Source of the DNA: BCD1 sp965230565
GTDB lineage: Bacteria > Bacteroidota > Bacteroidia > Chitinophagales > Saprospiraceae
DNA: 64,000 nucleotides
Assembly: GCA_965230565.1 (NCBI GenBank)
Contig: CBDDLH010000016.1
Span: forward strand, 496,001-560,000
Reading direction: 5' to 3'
The notes beneath the pieces are model-generated. The model did not search any database, was not told the DNA's origin, and saw only the letters and a list, made by a program, of their open reading frames with translations. Positions 1 through 8,755 of this stretch are shown here, piece after piece. Every line of letters starts with the position of its first letter. Positions within the stretch are counted from its first letter, which is position 1. Made by a program: the position numbers and the translations under genes.

Positions 1-773
1 AAATTCACAACACCCTCAGTATCACCTCGTTGAATATCAAAATTGGAATAATCATCTTTGGTAAGCGTGATCAATGCTGCTTCATATTCAGGCAAAACCT
101 CCATTCTATGGTATAAACAATATCCCAGCAGCCGTAATTCTTTTTCTTTTTTAGTATTAAAAATAAGGTCCTGAAGCATATAATCATCCACACCCAGTTC
201 CAGCAGCTGGGCAACTATGCGGAACAGTTTGGGTGAAGTGCTGTATTTGAAGGATCCGGTATCCGTAAGAATACCCGTAAAAATGCATTCGGCAACTGTT
301 TTATCCAGATATGCCTTGCTGCCAAGCATCTCAATGAAGTCAAAAATCAGTTCAGAAGTAGAACTTGCAGTGGTATCGGACAAAGTGAAATCGGAGAATG
401 GCTCAGGGTAAAGGTGATGATCAATCATGGCAATTTTACAATGCTTGTTCTGTTCGATCGCTTCCCCTAACTTATCAATTCTATCCAGAGAGTTAAAATC
501 GAGGCAAAAAACTATCTCAGCCTTAAGTAAAAACTGCTCAGCCTCTTCCGTTTCATTATCGTAAATAAGGATTTCATGAACCTCAGGCATCCAGACAAAG
601 GCATCCGGGTATTCCGAAGGTACGATCACCTTCAATGCATGGCCATCCTGTTTTAAAAAATGAAATAACGCCAGTGAGGAACCGATAGCATCACCATCAG
701 GATTCCGATGCGAAACTATAACAATGTCCCTTGGGGTCCGAAGTAAGTCTTTTAATTGGTTGAGATTCTCCAT
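1..773 (-). CDS. nrnA: DHH-family phosphoesterase (NrnA-like nanoRNase/pAp phosphatase), C-terminus cut by window edge
   Basis: My own translation from the ATG at 773-771 gives about 257 residues running off the left edge; full family members are about 330 residues, so the DHHA1 end is missing. Visible metal-binding motifs are HRNPDGDA (residues 22-29), an aspartate in CLDFNS (about 90-95) and the diagnostic DHH at 118-120 in MIDHHLYP. NrnA-type enzymes degrade 2-5 nt RNAs and dephosphorylate 3'-phosphoadenosine 5'-phosphate in the cytoplasm. The gene is divergent from ndk across about 260 bp. DHH proteins also include c-di-AMP phosphodiesterases, but those usually carry extra N-terminal membrane/PAS/GGDEF parts that are absent here. 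Family is certain, exact substrate inferred. Confidence 0.9.
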   Translation of the reverse strand, partial: MENLNQLKDLLRTPRDIVIVSHRNPDGDAIGSSLALFHFLKQDGHALKVIVPSEYPDAFVWMPEVHEILIYDNETEEAEQFLLKAEIVFCLDFNSLDRIDKLGEAIEQNKHCKIAMIDHHLYPEPFSDFTLSDTTASSTSELIFDFIEMLGSKAYLDKTVAECIFTGILTDTGSFKYSTSPKLFRIVAQLLELGVDDYMLQDLIFNTKKEKELRLLGYCLYHRMEVLPEYEAALITLTKDDYSNFDIQRGDTEGVVN

Positions 774-990
774 CTGCTGATTTATGAAGTTGCGAAGTTC
801 TCAAAATTTATGAACAATGCAAAATCACCTTCATGGAATTTGAACCATAATAAGGCTTTTCGGCAAACTCAAATATGACACAATTGTTTTGTTTACAACC
901 AAATAGAAACCAATTAGATCCTACTTTTAGTCTCGATAAAAAAAATTTGAATTAATACCTTGAAAGTATAAATATTAATAACTGCTTGAT

Positions 991-998
991 TACCTTTG
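991..998 (+). promoter_or_regulatory. Bacteroidota-type -7 box (TACCTTTG) upstream of ndk
   Basis: TACCTTTG matches the Bacteroidota primary-sigma -7 element TAnnTTTG exactly and lies 36 bases before the ndk start codon. I see no TTTG/TTG at the expected 19-21 base spacing upstream, so only one half of the promoter is supported. The same extended motif occurs before lhgO and, as TATCTTTG, before the channel gene and lepA. Confidence 0.5.
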
Positions 999-1034
999 TG
1001 GCGCTTTTTAAAAACAGAAAAAAAATATTACAAA

Positions 1035-1454
1035 ATGGCTGGAAACAGAACATTTACAATGATCAAACCCGATGCTGTAAAAGCCGGGCATATCGGTGCA
1101 ATTCTTGCAAAAATCAACGAAGGCGGATTCAGAATCGTTGCCATGAAACTTCATCACCTATCTCCTGAAAAGGCAGGTGAATTTTACGCTGTTCACAAGG
1201 AACGTCCATTTTATGGAGAATTAGTTGAATTTATGTCATCAGGACCAATTGTCGCTGCTATTCTTGAAAAAGATAATGCAGTTGAAGATTTCAGAACACT
1301 GATCGGAGCTACCAACCCTGCTGAAGCCGCTCCCGGTACCATCCGTGCTTTGTATGCAAAAAGTATTGGAGAAAATGCCGTTCACGGTGCTGACTCCGAC
1401 GAAAATGCAATCATTGAAGGAAATTTCCACTTTGCAGGAACGGAGATGTTTTAA
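1035..1454 (+). CDS. ndk: Nucleoside-diphosphate kinase
   Basis: This 139-residue protein transfers the gamma-phosphate from NTPs to NDPs through a phospho-histidine and balances nucleotide pools in the cytoplasm. The N-terminus MAGNRTFTMIKPDAV and the active-site block NAVHGADS (His117) are diagnostic, and length is typical. The reading frame stays open 13 codons further upstream (GTG at 996), but that extension overlaps the -7 box and has no family counterpart, so the ATG at 1035 is chosen. The gene appears monocistronic, with its own promoter box and a hairpin terminator 27 bases after the stop. Confidence 0.97.
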   Translation: MAGNRTFTMIKPDAVKAGHIGAILAKINEGGFRIVAMKLHHLSPEKAGEFYAVHKERPFYGELVEFMSSGPIVAAILEKDNAVEDFRTLIGATNPAEAAPGTIRALYAKSIGENAVHGADSDENAIIEGNFHFAGTEMF

Positions 1455-1480
1455 GCATCTTTTTAAAAGACAAATAAAAA

Positions 1481-1517
1481 AAAGGTTCATCGCCATGTTT
1501 GGTAGATGAACCTTTTT
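1481..1517 (+). terminator. Rho-independent terminator after ndk
   Basis: AAAGGTTCATC (1481-1491) pairs perfectly with GATGAACCTTT (1505-1515), leaving a 13-base loop and ending in a run of five T. A run of A before the left arm means it could also terminate in the other direction. Confidence 0.85.
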
Positions 1518-1758
1518 CAATTTTATCAGAGAGATCGATCAACTCATCTGGTTTCCCGGATTGGTATTATGCTTTTGCAAGTTTTCATTTGTGTTGGGTC
1601 CAGGAAATAAAAATTTTCCATTTTCAAACAATATAATCTATTGATAACAGACCGGCAACCGAAATGATTGAACAGGGCCTCTTGAATGATGAAGAAGGCC
1701 TTTTAATGATTAAACCAATCAGTTTTTTCCTACCTTTAGCACAAAGAACCGACGAAAA
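1518..1758. other. Intergenic region between ndk terminator and sensor kinase
   Basis: The whole ndk-kinase gap is 304 bp. After the terminator it holds no convincing ORF. A second, bulged hairpin with GGCC ends (1676-1700) precedes TTTT, and TACCTTTA at 1731-1738 is a one-mismatch -7 box 20 bases before the kinase start. Nothing else is recognisable. Confidence 0.5.
1731..1738 (+). promoter_or_regulatory. Candidate -7 box (TACCTTTA) before sensor kinase
   Basis: Seven of eight positions agree with TAnnTTTG when the last base is allowed to be A, and the box sits 20 bases before the ATG at 1759. No -33 element is visible at usual spacing. Weak on its own; supported only by its similarity to the boxes before ndk (991) and lhgO (62184). 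Confidence 0.35.
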
Positions 1759-4700
1759 ATGTCCCACCTGCGAAAGTTTTCTGTTGCAGCTCTTTACATA
1801 ACCTGGTTGTTGCTCACAAACCTGTTGGCAAATCCTTGTAATGGACAAGATCCGGTTTATTGGCAACTAACGGATGAAGACGGGCTCCCAAGCATGACTA
1901 TTTATGAATTAACTCAGGATGATAAGGGCTATATTTGGATAGGGACCTCCAACGGTTTGGCAAGGTTTGATGGAAAGGAGTTTAAACATTTTCAACACCA
2001 CAAACAAAAAGACAATGAAATAGTCACTGTGCAAAAAGATAACTATGGCCGAATCTGGTATAGTGATTTATCCAATCAATTATTTTTCATCCAAAAGGAT
2101 TCGGTTTTTATTTTTGGCGACGATAAATTATCCGCTGAATTTAATTTAAGTTCGTATTTGTTATTCCGGGATCACCTCGTTGTAAAATCAATTTCACCAC
2201 TAAAGTATTCAGATTCTACTTTGGTGAAAATTATCCCCCTTTGGAATGATCTGGCCCGTATCCAGGCTGATTCTATGACCAGTTCCTATCTACCAGGTAT
2301 CCTATCAACTTGTGTAGACAGAAATGGAGCCAAATATCTCTATACTTATTCCAATGATTTCAAATTCCAAAATGGCTTGTATTCAGAAAATAAGAGAATG
2401 GTTCCCTCCCCTTTTGACCCAATGATCAGGGAACTAAAAAAATCGTTTTACATGCCGTATAATAGTTCGGCCGGCAGCATACTTGAATACGACCAAAACC
2501 TGATTGCCAAATTTAACAACTCCTTTTGTATCACCTCCAAAGAATCTGATGGAATCAAGACCTTTTCTTTGCCACACGCCATTAACCAACAATTTATTAT
2601 CGGCCATGAATTATGGCTATTAACCAAAAACGGTCTTAGGATTTTCGATTTAAAAAAATCAAAAGAATTAAAGGACGTATTATTTAGTGAATTTAATCTA
2701 ACAAACCTTTTAATCGACAAGGAAGGAAATCATTGGTTCGGAACCGATAAAAATGGGATACTAATCGTTCCTTCTTTTCGGGTCAAAAAACTTCAAAAAG
2801 AAACGAATAGCAAAACGGTTCACTATATTTCCTCTGATCCTTTATCAAAAACCTTGAATATAGGCCTTGAAGATGGTCTGTTTAAACAAATTGATCTGTC
2901 ATCTGCTCCTCCTGTTGAAAAAACCATTCAACTACCGGAAAGACTGGGGAAAGTCAATAAATATCTGAAGCATGAACAACATTATTTTGCAACAGATATT
3001 GGCCTGATCAATAAAAAAACTTTAGATGAAAAAGGGCCTGGTCAAATAATGGCTGCCGCCTCCGTTAAAAACTTCATTTTTGACCAAAAAGGCAATCTTT
3101 GGCTTGCTGACAGTTATTCGGTATTTAAAATTGCGATATCAGCGTTTTTGGATAATTCAGATTTTAAGATTCTCCCATCCCACAGAGTGTTGCATCAAAG
3201 GACTTACGGCTTACTGGAGGCTTTTGATGGCACCATCTGGATGGGAAGTATAGGAGGGCTATATTCATGGAAGGAAGATACCCTTACCCCATTCTTACAG
3301 GAAGAAGATCATATCACATATAGCATTACGGATATTATCCAGACACCGGATTCTACCATTTGGGTAGCCACCAATTCGGAAGGATTATTGGCAATAAAAA
3401 ATGACAAAATAGTTAAGCGCTATTCTATTTCCAACGGACTTCCAACCAACAAATGTAATAAGCTATTTTCAGACGATGCTAACAATATTTGGGTGGCAAC
3501 ATCGGCAGGTCTGGTTTCAATTACCCCTGGAAAGGCCAGTGTCAAAACCTTTAACATTTACGATGGTTTGCCTTCTAATGATGTACTTTGCATGACAGTC
3601 CTTGATTCCACTATTTGGGCAGGAACTACCAAAGGGCTCGTCTCTTTCCCTGTAAATTTAAAAAACCAAAATCAGGTTCCACCCCCTATTTATCTCACCA
3701 GGTTCTCCATACATGAAAAAGACACATTGATTTCCGATTTTTATACCTTAAAACACTACCAAAACAGTCTTCAAATTGATTTTCGGGGGCTTAACTATCG
3801 GTCACGCGGGAAAATATCCTATCAATATCAAATGATCGGAATCGACAGTATCTGGCGTACTACAAATGTGAGATTCGTTCGGTTCCCGGCATTGAGTCCC
3901 GGAAATTACACCTTCAACGTATTGGCTATCAATGAGGATGGAATAAAAAGCTCCTCACCTGTTTCCATAAAAATTACCATATCCCCTGCATGGTGGAACA
4001 CCTGGTGGTTCAGAATCGCTGCCTTTTTTGCTGCCACCGGTGTCATTTGGTTTATTTTCAATCAACGATTGAAGAATGTCAAAAAGGAAGAAAGGCTTAA
4101 ACGGGAATTTCAGGAAAAAGTAAATGAACTCTCGATGCGGGCATTACAAACTCAGATGAATCCACATTTCATTTTTAATTCCTTAAACGCCATCCAGCAT
4201 TTCCTGACCATCAATGATCAGGAAAACGCTATGATTTATCTTTCAAAATTCGCCCGATTAATCAGAATGGTCTTCGATCAATCAAGCAAAACGATGATTA
4301 GTCTGGAAGAAGAAATAGCCTTTCTGAAACTATATCTAAAAATCGAAGATCTGCGATTCAATCATGAAGTGGCTGTATCCTGGGATATCGATCAGGAGAT
4401 TATGGACAAAATGGACGAATATCAAGTGCCTCCATTAATCATCCAGCCGATCCTGGAAAACGCATTCAAACATGGGCTATTCCACAAAGAGGGAGAAAAA
4501 AAATTAAACATTGTATTTAAAAAACACAGCAGATTTTTAAAATGCATCGTTACAGATAATGGGGTTGGCATTGAAAAAGCCAAATCCCATAACGAATGGA
4601 GATCTCAAAACCATAACTCTGCCGGGATAAAAACCATTCGTGAAAGATTGACCATCCACCATGACAACCATCCGACGATAATTAACAAAGGAACATTCTT

Positions 4701-4764
4701 TGATATTACCGAACTTTTTGAGGCCGGAAAATCCTCCGGAACTCAGGTTACGGTAATTATTTAA
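1759..4764 (+). CDS. Membrane sensor histidine kinase, propeller + Y_Y_Y + LytS-type kinase
   Basis: This 1001-residue protein starts with a signal peptide (about 1-29), followed by two-component-regulator propeller repeats (for example WIGTSNGLARFDG at 60-72). A Y_Y_Y-type Ig-like domain follows (about 650-740), then one membrane helix (about 745-770). The cytoplasmic LytS-type His_kinase domain has the phospho-acceptor in QMNPHFIFNSLNA (His803) and an ATPase N-box ILENAFKHG at 898-906. The architecture predicts sensing of a periplasmic ligand; in Bacteroidota such propellers often sense glycans, but the ligand here cannot be read. The LytTR regulator begins 13 bases downstream, giving a standard two-gene operon. 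No response-regulator or AraC module is fused, unlike hybrid two-component systems. Confidence 0.93.
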   Translation: MSHLRKFSVAALYITWLLLTNLLANPCNGQDPVYWQLTDEDGLPSMTIYELTQDDKGYIWIGTSNGLARFDGKEFKHFQHHKQKDNEIVTVQKDNYGRIWYSDLSNQLFFIQKDSVFIFGDDKLSAEFNLSSYLLFRDHLVVKSISPLKYSDSTLVKIIPLWNDLARIQADSMTSSYLPGILSTCVDRNGAKYLYTYSNDFKFQNGLYSENKRMVPSPFDPMIRELKKSFYMPYNSSAGSILEYDQNLIAKFNNSFCITSKESDGIKTFSLPHAINQQFIIGHELWLLTKNGLRIFDLKKSKELKDVLFSEFNLTNLLIDKEGNHWFGTDKNGILIVPSFRVKKLQKETNSKTVHYISSDPLSKTLNIGLEDGLFKQIDLSSAPPVEKTIQLPERLGKVNKYLKHEQHYFATDIGLINKKTLDEKGPGQIMAAASVKNFIFDQKGNLWLADSYSVFKIAISAFLDNSDFKILPSHRVLHQRTYGLLEAFDGTIWMGSIGGLYSWKEDTLTPFLQEEDHITYSITDIIQTPDSTIWVATNSEGLLAIKNDKIVKRYSISNGLPTNKCNKLFSDDANNIWVATSAGLVSITPGKASVKTFNIYDGLPSNDVLCMTVLDSTIWAGTTKGLVSFPVNLKNQNQVPPPIYLTRFSIHEKDTLISDFYTLKHYQNSLQIDFRGLNYRSRGKISYQYQMIGIDSIWRTTNVRFVRFPALSPGNYTFNVLAINEDGIKSSSPVSIKITISPAWWNTWWFRIAAFFAATGVIWFIFNQRLKNVKKEERLKREFQEKVNELSMRALQTQMNPHFIFNSLNAIQHFLTINDQENAMIYLSKFARLIRMVFDQSSKTMISLEEEIAFLKLYLKIEDLRFNHEVAVSWDIDQEIMDKMDEYQVPPLIIQPILENAFKHGLFHKEGEKKLNIVFKKHSRFLKCIVTDNGVGIEKAKSHNEWRSQNHNSAGIKTIRERLTIHHDNHPTIINKGTFFDITELFEAGKSSGTQVTVII

Positions 4765-4777
4765 TGAGTACAATTTT

Positions 4778-5527
4778 ATGGATGAATTAAAGTCAATAAT
4801 TGTTGAAGATGAAGTTAGTAATCAGCTAACATTAAAAAACATGGTCAATGATTTCTGCGAAGGCATTGTCGTTTGCGGAATTGCCGGAACAGTAGATGAA
4901 GCCCTTAAACTCGTCCTGCAACATCAACCGGATATTGTATTCCTGGATATCGAACTCCCTGGTAAAAACGGGTTTCAATTATTGGAATATTTTCCTGATC
5001 CGGATTTTGAAGTGATCTTTACTACAGCCTATAATCAATTTGCCATCAAAGCACTCAAGTTATCTGCTATAGATTATTTGCTAAAACCTATAGACCTGGA
5101 AGAATTGCGGTGTGCCATTAAAAAAGTGTCCGAAAAAAAACAAGAAGATTTTATCCAAATGAGGTATAAACTTTTAAAGGAATCAATGAACAATTCTTTC
5201 CAAAAAGTGAGCCTGCCTTGCAGTACCGGGTTTGTTTTTGTTGAGCTGAAAGATATTATTCGATGCAGGGCTGATGGAAATTACACCAATTTTTTCCTGA
5301 CCAATGGAGATAAGATAGTGGTTTCAAAAACACTTCGTCTGTACGAGGAGTTACTCTCTGAATTACAATTCATTCGCATCAACCGTAAAGATTTGATCAA
5401 CACCAATCACGTCAATGAATTTCGCCGGCAGAAAAAAGCCATGGTCAAAATGTCTGACGATAGTTTGTTGCCGGTCACTGATTCCAGGAAAGAGGCCTTC
5501 TTAAAAATGGTTAATTCCATTCAATAG
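4778..5527 (+). CDS. LytTR-family response regulator
   Basis: This 249-residue protein has an N-terminal receiver domain (about 4-120; acidic pair ED near the start, phospho-accepting Asp57 in DIVFLDIELPG, conserved Thr/Ala in FTTAYNQFA and Lys in YLLKPID). A C-terminal LytTR DNA-binding domain (about 145-245) includes FIRINRKDLINTNHV. It is the expected cytoplasmic partner of the LytS-type kinase immediately upstream. LytTR proteins bind paired direct repeats about two helical turns apart. Its last 7 bases overlap the end of the convergent exonuclease gene. Confidence 0.95.
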   Translation: MDELKSIIVEDEVSNQLTLKNMVNDFCEGIVVCGIAGTVDEALKLVLQHQPDIVFLDIELPGKNGFQLLEYFPDPDFEVIFTTAYNQFAIKALKLSAIDYLLKPIDLEELRCAIKKVSEKKQEDFIQMRYKLLKESMNNSFQKVSLPCSTGFVFVELKDIIRCRADGNYTNFFLTNGDKIVVSKTLRLYEELLSELQFIRINRKDLINTNHVNEFRRQKKAMVKMSDDSLLPVTDSRKEAFLKMVNSIQ

Positions 5528-6063
5528 TACCAGTCGTCCAGGTACTTAACAAAGATTTTAGCAAGGTTTCGGGCATCATCAATGCCCCGATGGTGTTCGC
5601 CGGTAAATTCGAAGCCTTCTTTTTCAACCGCAACTTTTAGTCCGCGGCTTCTGTGGAGGCGTTTTATTTCCTGATATTGTCTTTTTATATTGATATGCGG
5701 TTCCACCCATTCGTACTCAAGATCATGCAATTCACAGTCCTGAATAAGCATTTTCTTATCAAATCCACCCCATGAGCAGAGGGTGTAATCTTCGTCATAT
5801 ATGTCTATCCAGTCCTGAAAAGCTTCAACAACATCCGGAAAACTTGCTGCCCGATTCACCCGCTCCTGTTCAATTCCCGTCAATTGCCGACAAAAGAGAG
5901 ATAAATTAGGGCTCAAAACCGGTTTCACAAATTTACAGAAACTGTCTAACAGTTCTCCATAGCGGTTTACCTTTATTGCACCAATTTCTATGATCTCCTG
6001 CACCTTGCCGGGAGGCCTTCCTTCCCAGCAAGTTGCTTCCAGGTCAAAAACAATAAATATCAT
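5521..6063 (-). CDS. DEDDh 3'-5' exonuclease, ERI1/KapD-like
   Basis: This 180-residue single-domain exonuclease carries all acidic residues of the DEDDh fold: Asp7 and Glu9 in FDLEATCW, Asp102 in SWGGFD, His157/158 and Asp162 in EHHRGIDDA. The FDLEATCW signature is typical of the ERI1/KapD branch, which trims RNA or single-stranded DNA 3' ends, rather than DnaQ proofreading subunits. No extra RNA-binding domain is present. Its ATG overlaps the stop of the upstream channel gene by four bases (ATGA), so the two are probably co-translated. Substrate is not known. Confidence 0.9.
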   Translation of the reverse strand: MIFIVFDLEATCWEGRPPGKVQEIIEIGAIKVNRYGELLDSFCKFVKPVLSPNLSLFCRQLTGIEQERVNRAASFPDVVEAFQDWIDIYDEDYTLCSWGGFDKKMLIQDCELHDLEYEWVEPHINIKRQYQEIKRLHRSRGLKVAVEKEGFEFTGEHHRGIDDARNLAKIFVKYLDDWYY

Positions 6064-6839
6064 CTCTTCTTTTCTTTAGTCATTTCAAGTAATAAGTCGA
6101 TTTTGGTTTCCAAAACCGTTATTTTCTTTTCAAGTTCTGCATTGTTATCCATAGTCATCTCATCTACAAATACAGCATTGGCCAGGGACATGCCAAAAAT
6201 ACCGCCCGTTAACACCACCATCACAAAATACAAACGGGTCAACCCCATTAATATTGGGTTATTCATTCTTTCAGAAATGATCATGGGGATCTCGTTCCAC
6301 CCCTCCACCGTAAACATCTGAAAAATGGAATATGCGGCAAGAAGTGGATTTTCAAAATATTCCGGCACCATTTCCCCATAAAAATGACAAGTGATGACTG
6401 CAAGTAGTAAATCTAAAATGAGCAGTGCCACGAAAACAAATACCGACGCCTTAATTGCCCTGCCAAGGCCTGTTACCACTTTTTGAACATCAGGAACAAA
6501 ACGAATAAACCGCATGATCCTGACCAGTCTGAAGATCCTCAGAATCATAACCAGAGAAGTATCCGGCAAGGGCAGAAAAATCATCAACAAGGATGGCAGA
6601 CTACCTACAACGAGAATAAAATCGAAGACATTCCAGCCATTGGAGAAGTAATTTTTCCTGCCGTACTCCCTGATTTTTACAATGGCTTCAATAGTAAAAA
6701 ACAAAATAAAAAAATGATCCACCCATTCAAGAATAGCATCATGCTTGAATTTTGGAAAATACATGGTAAAAATCACAATGGTATTCAAAACGATCGCGAT
6801 AAGTACTTTACGTTCTTCGAGGAAAATTCTTTTAAACAT
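6060..6839 (-). CDS. Voltage-gated cation channel, BacNav-like one-domain channel
   Basis: This 259-residue protein has the complete six-helix channel plan: S1 (10-30), S2 (40-56), S3 (68-90), S4 (98-116), S5 (130-152), pore loop (165-185), S6 (198-224) and a C-terminal coiled coil (about 231-256). S4 carries five arginines at three-residue spacing (101, 104, 107, 110, 113), the voltage-sensor signature. The pore loop reads FTVEGWNEIP, so the filter is TVEGW where classical bacterial sodium channels have TLESW; the key Glu (179) is kept but Ser is Gly. Homotetramer in the inner membrane is expected from the family. A promoter-like element lies about 130 bp upstream and the exonuclease follows by a 4-base overlap. 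Confidence 0.93.
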   Translation of the reverse strand: MFKRIFLEERKVLIAIVLNTIVIFTMYFPKFKHDAILEWVDHFFILFFTIEAIVKIREYGRKNYFSNGWNVFDFILVVGSLPSLLMIFLPLPDTSLVMILRIFRLVRIMRFIRFVPDVQKVVTGLGRAIKASVFVFVALLILDLLLAVITCHFYGEMVPEYFENPLLAAYSIFQMFTVEGWNEIPMIISERMNNPILMGLTRLYFVMVVLTGGIFGMSLANAVFVDEMTMDNNAELEKKITVLETKIDLLLEMTKEKKR

Positions 6840-7187
6840 TGGAATTCACTTAGATGTTTTGACTCACCTGATATCATGCTTTATTTTAAGAACTTCAAAA
6901 AAACATCTTTCAAAAGCAGTTAAAAAGAGCATTTACCTGGCTAAAAAAAGGCCTCCTGATGAGCACAAAGATAAAAATTAATCACTACTGGAAACCAATT
7001 ATTTTTTCCTCGAAATCAGCTTTACAAAAACTGTCGGAAAAAGAATAAAATTGGTGCTAAAAATCATCAAATTTCGAAAAAAAAGATGCTATAAATTATT
7101 GTTTTTTATTTTCCAAAATATTGGCACGAAAATTCACTTTTATTTGGTTTTTTTTGGTTAAATTCGCCGACAAACAAGTATAGATTA
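6840..7187. other. Divergent AT-rich intergenic region
   Basis: These 348 bp separate the minus-strand channel from plus-strand pntAA. I find no credible ORF, terminator or RNA. Besides the minus-strand promoter at 6966-6998 there are long A and T runs (for example 7074-7084 and 7149-7155), and no clean TAnnTTTG box for pntAA. Confidence 0.6.
6966..6998 (-). promoter_or_regulatory. Candidate promoter for channel-exonuclease pair (TTG-N22-TATCTTTG)
   Basis: On the minus strand, TATCTTTG (6973-6966) is an exact TAnnTTTG box and is preceded, 22 bases upstream, by TTG (6998-6996). Spacing is one base over the usual 19-21. Transcription would start near 6960, leaving a leader of about 120 bases before the channel ATG at 6839. 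Confidence 0.5.
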
Positions 7188-8279
7188 ATGAAACTCGGAG
7201 TATTAAAAGAACACAACGACAAGCGCGTAGCTCTGGTGCCACAAAGTCTGTCAAAATTCAAGAATCTTGGAATTGACATTCTCATTGAAAAAGGGGCCGG
7301 AGAAGGTGCCATGCATCAGGATGATACTTATGCAGAGCACGCTACCGTAACTTCTCGCGAGGAGATCATTAAAAATGCTGACTTACTGGTTAGTATTGAT
7401 CCGATCAGCGACGAAGAATTAAAAATGGTGCCGAAAGGCAGAACCATTATTTCTCAATTTGCACCTTTCCACGATAAGGAAATTACCGGCAAGCTGCAGG
7501 AACTTGGCCTGAAGGGCTTAAGTATGGATATGATCCCCAGGACAACGCTTGCGCAGGCTATGGACGTATTATCTTCTATGGCTTCGGTTGCAGGGTACAG
7601 AGCTGTTCTTGAAGCAGCAACCTACCTGCCAAGATTCCTTCCGATGATGATCACTGCTGCCGGTAGTATCAAGCCATCAAAGGTACTCGTACTTGGAGCA
7701 GGGGTTGCCGGACTCCAGGCCATTGCAACTGCCAAGAGACTCGGTGCTCAGGTAGAAGCCTTTGACACCCGTTTGGCTGCCAAAGAAGAAGTGGAAAGTC
7801 TGGGAGCTAAATTCGTAGAAGTTGAAGGAGCAAAAGACGATACGGCTGCTGGTGGATACGCTGTTGAACAGTCAGAAGAATTTCTGCAAAGACAACGTGC
7901 CGAAGTACAGTTAAGAGCTTCAAAAGCCGACATCGTCATTACTACTGCCCAGGTTCGCGGACGTAAAGCGCCGATCCTGGTGCCAAAGGAGACTATTGAA
8001 AAAATGAAGAAAGGATCTGTTATTGTCGACCTCGCTTCCTCAACCGGAGGTAATGTGGAAGGCAGTAAGGACAAAGAAGTTGTTCAGATCAACGGAGTGA
8101 CCATCATCGGTAATTCAAGTCTGGCTTCCAAAATGCCTGAAGATTCCAGTTTCCTTTACAGTACCAATTTACTGAACTTCGTCACTATCCTCATTAAGGA
8201 AGGCGAACTTGTTCTTGACAAGGAAAATGAAATCATCAGAGGTGCCTGGTTCACAGAACCGGTAGAAGCTGAAGCATGA
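7188..8279 (+). CDS. pntAA: Re/Si-specific NAD(P)+ transhydrogenase subunit alpha, part 1 (domain I)
   Basis: This 363-residue soluble subunit corresponds to the NAD(H)-binding domain I of the proton-translocating transhydrogenase. Features seen are the N-terminal MKLGVLKE block, the RGRKAPILVPKETIE segment, and a Rossmann motif VLVLGAGVAGLQA followed by VEAFDTR. Alanine dehydrogenase is the nearest paralogue family, but the following two genes settle the assignment. The complex sits on the inner membrane and couples proton entry to NADPH formation from NADH. The split alpha subunit (separate domain I and membrane part) is common outside enterobacteria. Next gene starts 74 bases downstream. 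Confidence 0.95.
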   Translation: MKLGVLKEHNDKRVALVPQSLSKFKNLGIDILIEKGAGEGAMHQDDTYAEHATVTSREEIIKNADLLVSIDPISDEELKMVPKGRTIISQFAPFHDKEITGKLQELGLKGLSMDMIPRTTLAQAMDVLSSMASVAGYRAVLEAATYLPRFLPMMITAAGSIKPSKVLVLGAGVAGLQAIATAKRLGAQVEAFDTRLAAKEEVESLGAKFVEVEGAKDDTAAGGYAVEQSEEFLQRQRAEVQLRASKADIVITTAQVRGRKAPILVPKETIEKMKKGSVIVDLASSTGGNVEGSKDKEVVQINGVTIIGNSSLASKMPEDSSFLYSTNLLNFVTILIKEGELVLDKENEIIRGAWFTEPVEAEA

Positions 8280-8353
8280 TTTGAGCGACTAATAATGAAC
8301 ACAATAATTCTTTTAGTCCTTTTACCAAATTATTAAATACCAACAAAAGAAAT

Positions 8354-8665
8354 ATGGATACGTTTTTTGTGTTTTTCGATAAATACCTCATCCTCATCTA
8401 TCTGTTGATCTTTACGATCATCCTGGGGTTTGAGGTCATCTCAAAAGTACCGACAGTGCTCCACACGCCTTTGATGTCTGGGGCCAATGCCATTAGCGGC
8501 GTTGTAATAATCGGTGCCATTCTTCTTGTCCGTGCCGCGGATCCAAATGATTATTTTTCATTAGGTCTTGGATTCTTCGGGGTTGTACTCGGTATGACTA
8601 ACGTGATTGGAGGTTTTGTAGTTACCGACAGAATGCTCGAGATGTTCAAGAAGAAGAAAAAATAA
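8354..8665 (+). CDS. pntAB: NAD(P)+ transhydrogenase subunit alpha, part 2 (membrane helices)
   Basis: This 103-residue protein is made almost entirely of three hydrophobic helices (about 8-28, 45-62 and 70-92), with the conserved family core FEVISKVPTVLHTPLMSGANAIS spread over the first two. It is the membrane-spanning C-terminal piece of the alpha subunit and lines the proton path together with PntB. It ends in a short lysine-rich tail (MFKKKKK). It lies between pntAA and pntB, with a 90-base gap to pntB; no terminator is visible between them, so one transcript is likely. Confidence 0.95.
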   Translation: MDTFFVFFDKYLILIYLLIFTIILGFEVISKVPTVLHTPLMSGANAISGVVIIGAILLVRAADPNDYFSLGLGFFGVVLGMTNVIGGFVVTDRMLEMFKKKKK

Positions 8666-8755
8666 AATTTCTTCTCATTACCTGAATAATCATTTCAGGG
8701 ATTAATCCGAATCAATTGAAAAATTGAGGATTTATTCAAAACGAAAAAAAAGAAA

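Noticed and set aside
1676..1704. Second terminator before the propeller kinase
   Set aside because: The hairpin has a bulge, a short stem and only four T; it may be chance and the ndk terminator is already present.
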